Origin: Lineus longissimus
Lineage: Eukaryota > Nemertea > Pilidiophora > Heteronemertea > Lineidae
Assembly: GCF_910592395.1 (NCBI RefSeq)
Contig: NC_088326.1
Span: forward strand, 191,001-255,000
Direction of reading: 5' to 3'
DNA: 64,000 nucleotides
Shown here piece after piece: positions 37,401 to 47,316 of the stretch. Each line of letters opens with the position of its first letter. Positions within the stretch are counted from its first letter, which is position 1. The position numbers were made by a program, and so were the translations under genes. A model generated the notes under the pieces. The model saw nothing but the letters and a program-made list of their open reading frames with translations, had not been told where the DNA came from and did not search any database.

Positions 37401-40400
37401 TGAAAAAAGACTGTGTCTGGCCGACCAAAACAAGTCAAGCCCTAACATGGCATTGAAATCACTTAATATGACCTTTGCTGGGTTTAACTGAGAGAGATGC
37501 AGTCAAGCTAAAGATAATGCCAAGTGAGTGGCCAAACTTGTTTTGAACAACCAGGCTGCATAATAACTCTGCCACGGCAATGTTTATTTCTATTTTCCTG
37601 TGCACTAGAAACGAACAGTGTCGGTCTTTAACCACTTTGTCTCACTGTGTGTATCTGTGTTTTAACACTGCCAGGTCGCTGTCCCCGATGAGCGCACAAA
37701 GACCACTGGGGACAAGGCTACCGATGTCCCGGTCAACGCAGATCCATCAGGCGCAGGCCAATCAGCCAATAATAATGCAGAGGCAGAATCAAACACTCGC
37801 GAAGCCTCGGGCTCTGCTCATAGCATTCACAGAGCAAGCAGCTCTGCTGATAACACTGGTAGTGCAGAGGCGGTTGGCCTTGGAGAAGAAAAGGTAGTTA
37901 ATGATTCCCTGCTCTGACAACAACACCCAAAGCTGGACGCTCTAATTGGTCTGTTCAATCAGTCAGGAGGTGGCAGAGTCAGTTTTTATGGCAGAGTCAG
38001 AATGTATCTCTCAGTCTCCCTCTATTACCAGTGTAGATAACTAACTCTCCTGTATGTCGTCTGTGGGTGATTCAACATGTAGATTTAGTGGCGAGGTTTG
38101 TTTCTAACCTGATGAATTCTTTTTATCAGAAAAGAAAGAAAAAAGGACCATCGGCCGTCCGTGGTCAACCTCGGGGGCGGGTCAATACTCGTGCCCAGGC
38201 ACGTGGGCCAGTCGATAGAAAACATGTGAAATGGAAAAAGGTACCATGTCTTGTGGAGTTACACGTTGTGGTCTGTGCTGAGTACCAGTGTTGTAAGTCA
38301 CAGGGGGGGGGGGGGCTGATGTGTCTGTAAGAGTTGTGAATGTCCATGAACTGGTGAATATAACCAAATTGGATTGATTGCGACATATATGTTACGAGGG
38401 GAGCGGTATTCAACTGTGAGCAAGAAATTTGCAGAAATATCTCTGTCGTGTTGATGAATCTTTAAAGTTTTTGTGAAATTGATGATCTTTTGTTTATGTT
38501 TCCAGGGCGACGAGAAGAGGGATGATGAGGAGGTAAGATATACAGTACGTCACGTAAAAACCTGATGACCGTGAGATGATTTCAGTACGGTCCATGCCAA
38601 CCTGGCATCCATGTGAGGCTACACTAGAGTGCGACGGAGGCAATGCCAGTGCAGCCCCCTCTTGCCTCTCAGTGCTGCCCTCTAGGTTCTGCATTTGCCA
38701 TTTTGTTTTGGCAGAATATCTTGATATGCTCATGACTGTCAACATGATAGGCTTTCTCCCTTACCTACATGTAACAGTAGGAATTGATAATGTTACCATC
38801 TCATTTCAGTCTCACCCGTTGGTAATGATAGTGTACAATATTTGATATTTTTCTACCAAAACTTTGATATGATAAGGGTTTTTTTATAGGTTAGATGAAG
38901 TTTTTCTTCCGACATTTTATAAAATGTTTGATATTTTTTTATGAAATGTTCGATATTTTTTTGAAATTTTTCAAGGGGGGCAAGGAGGATGATGATGAAG
39001 ATCAAAAGAGGGAAAAAGCTGCCACGCAAATCCAGAAAAACGTGCGTGGCTATCAGCAGCGGAGGAAGTACCAGGGCACTAAGGTACTGGAGGTCATGTG
39101 ACCTCAGCATGATGTAGTTGACGCTTAATTAACGAAGCACTGAGAGCTGATTGAACCCAAACTGACACTTTGAGGAAATTAGATGATGACATTAACTTCA
39201 TTTCTGAAGATTTATGAAACTATTTACACGATTTGGCAAAATTTATAGAAATGTTCTGTGGCCTACTTATGACCAAAGTAGGCCTACCCTCAGCCCTTCA
39301 GTTTTTTGTTTTGGTATTGCGGTTAAGGTTGAGGTTGAGGGTCTAATTCCTTAGTTTATAGAGCACAGCTGGCTTGTAGGCAGATCACCAGTATGTTGTT
39401 GGCTGAGCACAGGTGATTTTGGAGCAGATTTCAACTGAAGAGGAGGGCAGAGCACTTGGCAGCTACACGCAGAGCAAACGGCAGTTGTGACTATGAGCTT
39501 GGCACACGGCATGTTAAATGGCAAGAGGCAGCTGCTATAGGCAGAGCGCGAAGCACATCACTGCTAGAGGCAGAGCACATAATGGTTGCAGGCAGAGCAC
39601 ATAATGGTTGCAGGCAGAGCACATAATGGTTGCAGGCAGAGCACATAATGGTTGCAGGCTGAGCACAGGGCACATAGGGTCAATATATAGTCGGAGCACT
39701 ACACTTCTTTTTTCTGGTTTCTTGTATATCATGTCATTACATACTTCCTGAGCTATGACCTCTTGAAGAAGGAGTGAATACTAACTGCATGTTCGACCTT
39801 AGATCTCGACATTTTGCCGATAGTATATTGGCTGGTTCATATTGTGAAAATGATGTTGGTTGAGCGTGAAGCGTGTCTTGACAGGTTTGAATGTCACTTG
39901 TTTTGATAGTTTAGGTTGGTTAGTGGCTTCCTTTGGGATCTGTCACTGGTCCGTGGTGGACATACCTTTACACTTTGTTATGGTCATCCTGCAAGAGCAC
40001 TGTATTCGTTCTGGTGTCGTTGTGTCTGAAATATGAATCGTTGTTATTTGGCATCTTGTTAATAAATGCCATGACTCGTATGAAAACAACGCTGGCAGTG
40101 CATTGATCTCTTCATTCTTTTTACCCAGAAAAAGAAAAAGGACCCCAAAGCTAAAGGGACTAAAGCGGTCGGTCAGATTAAGTCTGCAAATAGTGGTGAA
40201 ATAGAGGGCAAAAATGTGAAGCAGAAAAAGGTATTCTGTCTGTCCTGATGTTGTCGTAGGGTGTCCCTTTTCAACGTTATATTCTTGTTGCGTCAGTAGT
40301 TCAAAGATAGAATAAAGAGGGCATAAATCTTCAGTTGAACGTTGATGTAGAAGTCCTGGTTGTTTAAAACAAGTCATTACGGTGGAGATTTAAATGAAGT

Positions 40401-43400
40401 CTGGTATATAATCGCGAAGGAACTCAACAGAGTGCCTTTGTACGATAACACCTGGTCCCCAGTTATCCATTCTAATGATCCTTTCAGGTTCTTCCAGTAC
40501 TGACCGAGGTTGTCGGACTAGATAACAACTTGTACCATATCACGCTACATATATGTCTGCAGCTCGCTAACGGAGAGCCAATCACACGACCCGCTAGAGG
40601 CAAATTAAAACGTTAGCCATGTCGGCTTTGACGGATACATTTTCTCTTATAAATTGTAATTTGTCATTTTGATCTTTGTGTATTTTCATATCTGCGAGCT
40701 TTTGCTTGTGTGGTGTGGTGATGTGCAGCAAGGGTACTTTTGTTGTAAACGCAAATTTTCAAATCTTTGAGCAACATTCCAGTTTCAATTCTGTCGCCCC
40801 TTTCAGGAGGATGAAATGAAAAATGCTGCCGTTAAAATTCAGGCAAATTACCGTGGCTATGCTACTCGTCGGGATCTCAGAGAGCAAGGATATGCCATGG
40901 AGACAAGACAGGTCCATCGAAGTCATGAAGAGGTCATGGAAGAGACTGAAGCCGCTACTAAAATACAGGCTACATTCCGTGGTCACAAAGCTCGAAAAGA
41001 ACTTGCTGAAGAAACTGAAGCAGCTACGAAGATCCAGGCTGGTTTCCGTGGACACAAAGCTCGGAGAGAACTCGCTGAAGAAAGACAAGCAGCAACTAAA
41101 ATCCAAGCTGGTTTCCGAGGCAACAAAGCTCGCAAAGAACTTGCCGAAGAAACTGAAGCAGCTACGAAGATCCAGGCGGGTTTCCGCGGACACAAAGCTC
41201 GCAAAGAACTTGCTGAAGAAAAGAAAGCAGCCACGAAGATCCAGGCTGGTTTCCGTGGATTTCAAACACGGAAGGAGCTCTCTGTGCAAGCTGAGGAAGA
41301 CCAAGCCGCAACTAGAATACAAGCAACATTCCGTGGCCGTAAAACACGCCAAGACCTTGCTCAGGTTTGATTGAACATGTTTGAGGGCACCACACATCAC
41401 TGCAACTATTTGGTCACGCAATCACATTGAAAGCACATGTGACGTGAGTAGGGGACCTCCATTGAGTGCCTCTACAGTACCAGGCGCACATTGAAAGCAC
41501 ATGTGACGTGAGTAGGGGACCTCCCTTGAGTGCCACTACAGTACCAGGCGATGGGACGAAGGCTGGTGAATGGATAGTTCCGTGAATCATATTTTGGTAA
41601 TTTGATAAGTTTGCACCGCTCAGATAGTTGCAGTGTCCGTGTCCAAACTCTCTGTTGCCTTGGTGAACTTCGTTGTTTCTCTGCTTGGCTCTGTTGTCCT
41701 CTGACTTTGTACAGTAATTTGTTGTCTTCAGTTGATTTACGAAAATTGTTTTGATTTTGGTACTCTGTCAAGCACGTTTCAGTTCCTCTGATTGTTTTTA
41801 ATGATTGATAGCGAATCGGAGGTGGTCACGCCCTTGCACCAGATGAGAACTAACGATCATGTTGATTACTGCAGAGGATCAGCGCGGTCTTGATGGGGCC
41901 ATTTTCAGAGATGAATGTCATGTGGTGTTGTTAATGTTACTTGTGGATATCTCGCCTCCTTCATGGGAATGGGAGATGCTTCATGGGAATGGAAGATGCT
42001 TCATGGGAATGGGAGATGCTTCATGGGAATGGGAGACGCTTCATGGGAATGGGAGATGCTTCGTGGGAATGGGAGACGCTTCGTGGGAATGGGAGACGCT
42101 TCGTGGGAATGGGAGACGCTTCGTGGGAATGGGAGATGCTTCGTGGGAATGGGAGACGCTTCGTGGGAATGGGAGACGCTTCGTGGGAATGGGAGACGCT
42201 TCGTGGGAATGGGAGACGCTTCGTGGGAATGGGAGACGCTTCGTGGGAATGGGAGACGCTTCGTGGGAATGGGAGACGCTTCGTGGGAATGGGAGACGCT
42301 TCGTGGGAATGGGAGACGCTTCGTGGGAATGGGAGACGCTTCGTGGGAATGGGAGACGCTTCGTGGGAATGGGAGACGCTTCGTGGGAATGGGAGACGCT
42401 TCGTGGGAATGGGAGACGCTTCGTGGGAATGGGAGACGCTTCGTGGGAATGGGAGACGCTTCGTGGGAATGGGAGACGCTTCGTGGGAATGGGAGACGCT
42501 TCGTGGGAATGGGAGACGCTTCGTGGGAATGGGAGACGCTTCGTGGGAATGGGAGACGCTTCGTGGGAATGGGAGACGCTTCATGGGAATGGTGCTCAGA
42601 GATACTTGAGCATAACATGATATCTGAAGTGATAGGTGGTGCATGGTGAACAGGATCAGGCTGTCCTGTTTGATGGCATATGCCACCTCAGTGCAACCTT
42701 ATTGTGTTGAGAAGTAGCAAAGTTGGAATCATTTATGCACTTTTCTATGCTTATGTTGTCAAGTTTGTAACTTGTGTGTGACAATATTTATTGAGAAAAT
42801 GTTGATTGTGAGTTTTGTGTGGTTTGGGTCTTGGGATTGATGTGTGTTTCCTATAACATAACCAAGGTGATATTGACATTGATCAAAGAGGCCTTGAAAA
42901 CAATGGTGGGTTAGGAGTGGTCACCCCTGGCCATTATTGTCAGTCATTGTTGTGAAACTGACCATGCTTTGTTATGGTGAGTGAAGCTTGTTGTGTCATG
43001 TTTGGTTAATCCCATGATGTAACTGAGCTGGGGGCCTCCAGCCCTCAGAGCTGTGCATAGGCCGTATGAACTCACCCTATGAATAGGTTGTCAAATACCC
43101 ATTTGTGGGATTTGATAGATTAGTAATGAGTGGTGAAGGTATGGAGTCACATCATGTGGATATATATGAGGTTTTAGGGGAAGATCTGACATCTTACAGT
43201 TTTGTTTTCAAAGGATTTGTTAGAATTCAGATGTGCGAGCCACTGTTCTTTACCAAGATAGCCAGTTGTCAATTGAGAGTAGCTTTGATAAGAGCAATGT
43301 TAATGAAATGCTGGCACCAGAATGGATTCTGCAGAAAGGAACAAGTTCAACTGGTCAATCCTCCATCACCTGAAAAATTAATTTATATATATTCGATTTT

Positions 43401-44399
43401 CGTCACAATTTCAGCAAAAGCGGAATGACGCTCAGACTAAAATCGCGGCCAATTATCGAGGTTATAAAACCCGCAAAGACTTGACTGCCAAGAAAGAGGC
43501 TGAGGTTTGATCTTCGTTTCTTGCATGCTGTAATTTTGTGCTTCCATCACAGTAGCTTTGTTTCTTTATTAACATGTATATACTGCACCAGGTAGTAGGA
43601 CTAAAGAACGTTACGCTGAGGTGACCAGCTCCTGTGGATTAACACACCCTCCCTTTTAGTCATAATCGCATGTACAGGATATCACAATATGGAAATACGT
43701 GTCACGAGACTTGTTCTCATATTGGTCGGGGAAAGTGTAACAACATTCGCAGATGAGGGATCCTTTTAACCCATTCAATGCCAACCATAAATCCATTGAC
43801 TATGGTGGACGGGTATTCTGGTTGAAGGTGCAATGAGCTTGCTACAGTAGACTGAGATACTGGCGACACTGTTGACTATGTTTATACAAAATGGGTATTG
43901 ATGCTGTAGTGAACCATTTCACACCTTGGAATGTCCCGTAGTGATGTAGCATGTTGTCATTTTAGAAATCACTAATATATCTGGCTTACAGTATTGTCTT
44001 TGGCTTCTCTTAGTTGTAACAGCACCATGTATGTTGTGTTATTATTTCAAGGCATTGATAGGCAGACTGGAGGGTTGGGCTAAAATGTTGACAAGGTGGC
44101 CACACAGGTTTCAGTGTAATGCCAGCTCCAGCCAGGCTGTATGGAGAAACAGCCAGTACCTCCAGTTCACTGTCAGTTTCTATTCGAAAGCACCTTAGAT
44201 TTGATATTATATTAGGCACAACACGTTTTATACGATGGTCTTGGAGGTTGTGGTTGTTTCATCAAAGCCGAGGGTATAATCGATTAAAGACGTGAACAGT
44301 ATATTAACCAAGGTGTTTTAGAAGGGTGGTCTTTGATTGCACTTCTTGCTGAATTGGCTAAAAGAGCTTCTTCTCTTCTCGTTCCAGGCTGCCAACTAA
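19477..44399 (+). CDS. DCDC2: DCDC2-like doublecortin-domain protein with IQ-motif array
   Basis: Doublecortin domains bind microtubules; DCDC2 acts in ciliary axonemes. Twenty-three predicted exons give 3192 coding bases, about 1063 residues. The start MATDTD is the first ATG before a doublecortin domain. Domain 1 spans about residues 18-105 (KRILVYRNGDSFF, LYTPRNGHRVKGLDEL, YVAAGGEKFKRIGY) and domain 2 about 128-230 (LTIFVYLNGE, LCTLEGAPVRDAADL, YYVALGKYESF). Order and wording follow vertebrate DCDC2. Next comes a long acidic, low-complexity linker (about 240-770), one IQ motif (about 785-805), a lysine-rich stretch, seven IQ motifs (about 845-1030), one more (about 1031-1060), and a short end AAN-stop. 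Human DCDC2 is about half this length and, from memory, lacks the IQ array. Linker exons are assigned by splice sites and phase alone. Confidence 0.88.
22388..22697 (+). repeat. 42-bp minisatellite, seven copies
   Basis: Unit containing GGTCACACTGCTGTGTCGTG and TTAAAGGGCGCACTGCCT, repeated every 42 bases with occasional changes (CTTGG/CTGGG, GCGC/GTGC). Located in the DCDC2 intron 2. Open frames on both strands across it are repeat artefacts. Confidence 0.95.
23484..23812 (+). repeat. 36-bp minisatellite, about nine copies
   Basis: Unit CATCTG(T/C)CAAGAATACCAC followed by ATTGGTGGACTTGACAT. The T and C variants alternate regularly in the first seven copies, suggesting that the array grew by duplication of a 72-bp dimer. 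One copy near 23757 has a 4-base insertion (GGTT). Confidence 0.95.
24758..25714 (+). repeat. 25/26-bp GC-rich minisatellite, about 37 copies
   Basis: Two unit types share CATATCGGCCGGGTGAG. Type A continues CCTGGACAC (26 bases) and type B continues (T/C)CTGTGCT (25 bases). A and B alternate in the first 400 bases, then long runs of type A follow. Each unit contains a CGGCCG and a donor-like GGGTGAG. The minus strand is open for more than 300 codons, but the product is pure repeat. Confidence 0.95.
28352..28646 (+). repeat. 58-bp minisatellite, five copies
   Basis: CAGACTGTCAGCTTATTG recurs at about 28354, 28412, 28470, 28528 and 28586. The rest of the unit is CTCTCAAAGTCTTGAATGAT then GTTGGCGAGTGATGAGACT. 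Intronic. Confidence 0.95.
28917..29190 (+). repeat. 45-bp minisatellite, six copies
   Basis: Unit TAGGCCCTACCTTTAGTACT then AATAAAGTGAATACTGGGTA then GGAAG. The unit length is a multiple of three, which explains the open repetitive frames on the minus strand. Each unit also contains AATAAA on the + strand, so the array presents six polyadenylation-like hexamers inside DCDC2 intron 5. Confidence 0.95.
29881..30153 (+). repeat. 92-bp tandem repeat, three copies
   Basis: GTCTCTTGTCTTACCTACCA recurs at 29889, 29981 and 30073. Starts directly after the donor of DCDC2 exon 6 (GT at 29853). Confidence 0.93.
31001..31085 (+). repeat. 27-bp tandem repeat, three copies
   Basis: Unit TAAGATGGTACAGTTATAGC then CTCTGTG. 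Intronic, DCDC2 intron 6. Confidence 0.9.
31952..32190 (+). repeat. 51-bp minisatellite, about five copies
   Basis: GCCTTCCCAGCTGTACTCAG recurs every 51 bases from 31952. It lies in the DCDC2 intron after exon 7. The multiple-of-three length lets the exon 7 frame run on through it, giving a false extension. Confidence 0.95.
34294..34454 (+). repeat. 40-bp tandem repeat, four copies
   Basis: Unit TTGAGAAATCTCCCTCAACT then TGTCAGCATTGGTGTCTGAC. Intronic, ends 60 bases before the acceptor of DCDC2 exon 11. Confidence 0.95.
34768..34781 (+). promoter_or_regulatory. RFX X-box-like motif in DCDC2 intron 11
   Basis: GTTACCATAGCAAC fits RYYNYY-N(1-3)-RRNRAC without mismatch and is close to the strong palindromic form GTTGCCATGGCAAC. 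Function is inferred only from the motif and the host gene. Confidence 0.35.
38976..41364 (+). other. DCDC2: DCDC2 exons 19-21 with eight IQ motifs
   Basis: Exons 38976-39083, 40129-40230 and 40807-41364. Exon 19 has one IQ motif (AATQIQKNVRGYQQRRK). Exon 20 is lysine-rich (KKKKDPKAKGTKAVGQ). Exon 21 has seven: AAVKIQANYRGYATRR, then ATKIQATFRGHKARKE, ATKIQAGFRGHKARRE, ATKIQAGFRGNKARKE, ATKIQAGFRGHKARKE, ATKIQAGFRGFQTRKE and ATRIQATFRGRKTRQD. Spacing of the middle ones is 22 residues (66 bases), so this part is an internal coding tandem repeat. IQ motifs normally bind calmodulin or related light chains. The antisense open frames are shadows. Confidence 0.88.
39567..39668 (+). repeat. 22-bp tandem repeat, about four copies
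   Basis: Unit GCAGAGCACATAATGGTTGCAG minus or plus a few bases, in the intron between DCDC2 exons 19 and 20; degenerate GCAGAGC copies extend upstream to about 39430. Confidence 0.9.
41426..41550 (+). repeat. 63-bp tandem duplication
   Basis: CATTGAAAGCACATGTGACG begins at 41426 and again at 41489. Each copy contains GACGTGAGTAGG, a donor-like sequence. Starts 61 bases after the donor of DCDC2 exon 21. Confidence 0.9.
41961..42592 (+). repeat. 20-bp G-rich minisatellite, about 32 copies
   Basis: Unit TC(G/A)TGGGAATGGGAGA(C/T)GCT, exactly 20 bases, three per 60. The central about 27 copies are almost all identical (TCG, GACGCT); variants cluster at the left end and the last copy. No stop occurs in several frames on either strand, giving overlapping false open frames of more than 200 codons. 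Lies in DCDC2 intron 21. Confidence 0.97.
43415..44399 (+). other. DCDC2: DCDC2 exons 22-23 (last IQ motif and stop)
   Basis: Exon 22 (43415-43504) encodes QKRNDAQTKIAANYRGYKTR and on, a degenerate ninth IQ. Exon 23 contributes only GCT GCC AAC TAA (44388-44399), giving the end AAN and a stop at 44397-44399. Exon 22 is followed by GTTTGA, so failure to splice would add one valine and stop. The open frame 43105-43428 before exon 22 is in another phase and is intronic. Confidence 0.75.
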
Positions 44400-44926
44400 A
44401 TGTGATCCATCACATCACCGTCACAGATTTTATACTTCAAACGTTCCTCCATTGATCGTCATGTTTCATGGACAGGATATAACAGAAGTACCAGCACAAG
44501 TCCACCAAGTATTATCATTCTCGCGCAAGAAGCTTCACTTGTACATAATCAACACTGGAGTATTAAGTAATGGACAATCACTCATACAACGATTGTGATA
44601 TCAGTGGACTTTATAGAGTTTTTTATCATTTTCATTTTCGTCATCGAATAGATTTTTTCTGAAATTCGGACCAACTTGTTGCCGTTTTTATCTCTCATTT
44701 TGTCATCACATCAACATTTGATAAAAACGTGTTAATCAGCTCCCTGGCCTGTCTCAGCATGATCTGAGTGTGTCGCAGAAATCTGGCGGAGGTGATTTTC
44801 ATTTTTAGGGATTTCTCACAATATGAACATGTTGAAATGCACCTCAAAGTAAGGTTGTGGTTCACTTTACACTAAACATATATAATCTAAAGTTCCTTCG
44901 TGAAAGATTATATATCAGTGGAAATG

Positions 44927-45085
44927 GCCCAAAAACCATTGTTGTTGCTATGGCGACACATGTGTTGCTGTGACAACATGGCCCAAAACCATTGTTGTTG
45001 CTATGGCGACACGTGTTGCTGTGACAACATGGCCCAAAAACCATTGTTGTTGCTATGGCGACACATGTGTTGCTGTGACAACATG
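44927..45085 (+). repeat. about 53-bp minisatellite with paired X-box-like motifs, three copies
   Basis: Unit ATGGCCCAAAAACCATTGTT then GTTGCTATGGCGACAC then a short spacer and GTTGCTGTGACAAC. Both 14-mers fit the RFX X-box consensus RYYNYY-N2-RRNRAC. They sit at 44944, 44964, 44997, 45015, 45049 and 45069, so six in 140 bases. A seventh match, GTTTCTATGACAAC, is at 45222, and a near-palindrome ATTGCCATGGCAAT is at 45263. They lie 0.5-0.9 kb after the DCDC2 stop and could be 3' UTR or an enhancer-like cluster. Confidence 0.85.
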
Positions 45086-46943
45086 ATCAAGAACAGTATA
45101 TGTCCGCAAGGAAGAACAAATTTGGGATAAAAATTCAGAAATCTTTGTCCTCATCATCATTATCATACTTATAGCGATTGGTTTGACTTTCTGATTGGTT
45201 TGTGTGGTTTGGTTAACTATTGTTTCTATGACAACACACTTGGTTGCTGGGGTGACATGTGTATTGCCATGGCAATCTGTTTGTGTAATTATAGTCATTA
45301 TGTATCTTTGTTCACCTGATGAATTGTTCATTATACAACGGCAGCAAATGTATGCTTTTTTTTTTTGATTTGGAAAATTGTTTTTTAATTCGGATATTTC
45401 ATTCAAATGCTAAGAAGTTGAAAAATGGTCTCATGTTGGAAAATACAAATCTATTTGCTGTTTGAGTTATTTTGGTGAAATCTTTACATTTGCAGAGAGT
45501 AACTAAAAAATTCTCAAATAATTTAATGGGCGTTTGTAAAAATAGTTTTGTAAAAATAGTTTTGTCCTCCCTTATTCATGGTCGTGTCATAACGCAATAT
45601 TTCAATCCTGAAATTCCAAAACTCCATTTCAATGTAGAACTACTAGGTTTCTAACTTTTCAAAGGTCAAACTCTAATCGACATTTGAAGGTGTATTCATC
45701 TTCATGGCTTTATCAAGGAGAGATTATGGTTTTATCTAACTCGTAGCAAATCATTTCAAAGATGTGAGAATCTGGTGACATTTTTGTTGTGTACATAGTT
45801 AGTGGCGTAGTTGTTGGAGCCCGGGGCTCATATTCAGGAGGTTGTGGGTTCTTTTCTGACTGTTTTTCTTTGTATCCTTTGTATCCAAGACACTTTGAAA
45901 CTCTAGCTGAAATAGGGATATCATGAAATATTGATTACTGCCTGTTTGATTTCCCTTGTAATCCACAGGTGTGATTATTGTTAGGTTCCATTAATAATGC
46001 TATTCTACCTGTTTCTACTAACTTATCTATTGTAATTTATAAAACTATTTTCAAAAACTTTTTGTGTTTATTTCTGTTAATTCATAAGATTGGAACGTAG
46101 CCTACAGCTGTTCCCAGTTTTAGTCCTCACAAGTGCCTGCTGATGTTGGAAAGTGGAAATTCCCAGTTTAGAAGACTAAAACTTTGTTCCATTGAGTAGC
46201 AAAAAAGGAGAGAAGATCATATTTAGCTTTAAAAAACTACTAAATTCTACTAAGATTTCCAGGAGTGAGCACTGCTGCTGTCCTCCAGCTGCCTCCCTGC
46301 CAGGAACTGCTAAATGAATCTCCAAGTGCCACGGCGTTGACCACAAGCGAGATATTTCAGTTCTGACAAACATTATATGGCAACACTTCTTTTGTGTGGC
46401 TACTTGTCACTGAGCCAGCCAGGCTGGCCGTCTTCTCCATGACTGGGTCAAGTTGCTAACCTTAGTCGGGGCAGGTTGTAACAATGGATCTGTGATGGCT
46501 AGGTTGTGAACTGTCTTGTGTGGCCTGATCGTGATGTCTGCTTTCAGTCAGGCCAGGAGGGCCAGTAATCCACCCAAAAGGCACTCGGACTTTGGCCTCT
46601 ATCCTTCCTATTGACCTGGTCACATTATAGGTTCAGTATGTTTCAAAACATGAACGCGGATTGAGGATTGCTGCGCTCCGAAGTAATCTTTGCTATCGAG
46701 CTCGTTCATTGGTCTGCTTTGAGATGGATTATCAGGTGTGGATCTGCTCGTGCTGCCCTTGGCTCTGGGTGTAACAGCATCTGTTATCTCGCCTGGTCTG
46801 GTTGTGACAGTGTCTGCAATCTCATCAGGCTGGTTGTGCCAGCATCTCCTGTCTATCAGGTCTGGTTGTGACAGCAAATGCTGTATTATCAGGTCTGGTT
46901 CAATGGCATCCAAGCTGATATATTCGTACGACACTCATCTTCT

Positions 46944-47316
46944 CTGGTGCTGCCATCTGAGCTAAGAAAATGGAACTAGGCAATTACGAAAAATCAAAAA
47001 TATCGCCCGTTTTTAGGGCGGGGGACGATTTACAGCTGGAACCCCTGGACCAGCTCCCTCGGATCCGTCATTCATCAAGTCAAAGCAAGCATGAACCTAG
47101 TTTAATCTATGGTTTATCTTATTAATACACTACCCAGCAAGACCCTAATATACTGTGCAAATTCTCTCGGCATTACATCCATGGTGTTAACCCCACTTAC
47201 GTAGCAGGTGCGTTGCAGGTCATTGGTCTATGCTGACACCTATTAGTGAGGAGAATATCTAGTAATCCCGGCAAATGTGGAAAATATTGATTGTGTTTAC
47301 TTCTTCGCACATTTTT
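46944..47316 (+). repeat. dispersed repeat, copy 2 (upstream of CAND1)
   Basis: Same orientation as copy 1 at 18896-19262. The left end has GGTGCTGCCATCTGAGCTAAG-like sequence, the right end ATGGTGTTAACCCCA, CACCTATTAGTGAGGAG, CCCGGCAAATGTGGAAAATA and GTGTTTACTTCTTCGCAC. The middle differs. Ends about 435 bases before the CAND1 ATG. Confidence 0.75.

Larger units (their letters stand above)
33427..38532 (+). other. DCDC2: DCDC2 exons 10-18 (phase-0 linker exons)
   Basis: Exons 33427-33681, 34514-34594, 35142-35189, 35770-35832, 36156-36377, 37187-37261, 37675-37893, 38130-38240 and 38506-38532 (a 27-nt microexon). All begin and end in phase 0. Several begin GAGGA(A/G) or CAGGAGGA, and most end in AAG, CAG or GAG. 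They encode acidic, S/G/N-rich sequence with no known fold, except a basic, RG-containing exon at 38130 (KRKKKGPSAVRGQPRGR). Exon 36156 holds three exact 21-bp repeats giving NPSGGFG three times. Support is splice sites plus phase; similarity cannot be used here. Confidence 0.7.

Noticed and set aside
40759-41421. Minus-strand 220-codon open frame opposite the IQ exon
   Set aside because: Shadow of the IQ repeat coding strand; serine/leucine-rich complement of the lysine/alanine codons.
41859-42686. Overlapping open frames of more than 200 codons on both strands
   Set aside because: Caused by the stop-free 20-bp repeat; three frames of one array cannot all be genes, and it is inside a DCDC2 intron.
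43105-43428. 107-codon open frame before DCDC2 exon 22
   Set aside because: It is in a different phase from the exon at 43415 and crosses its acceptor; it is intronic.
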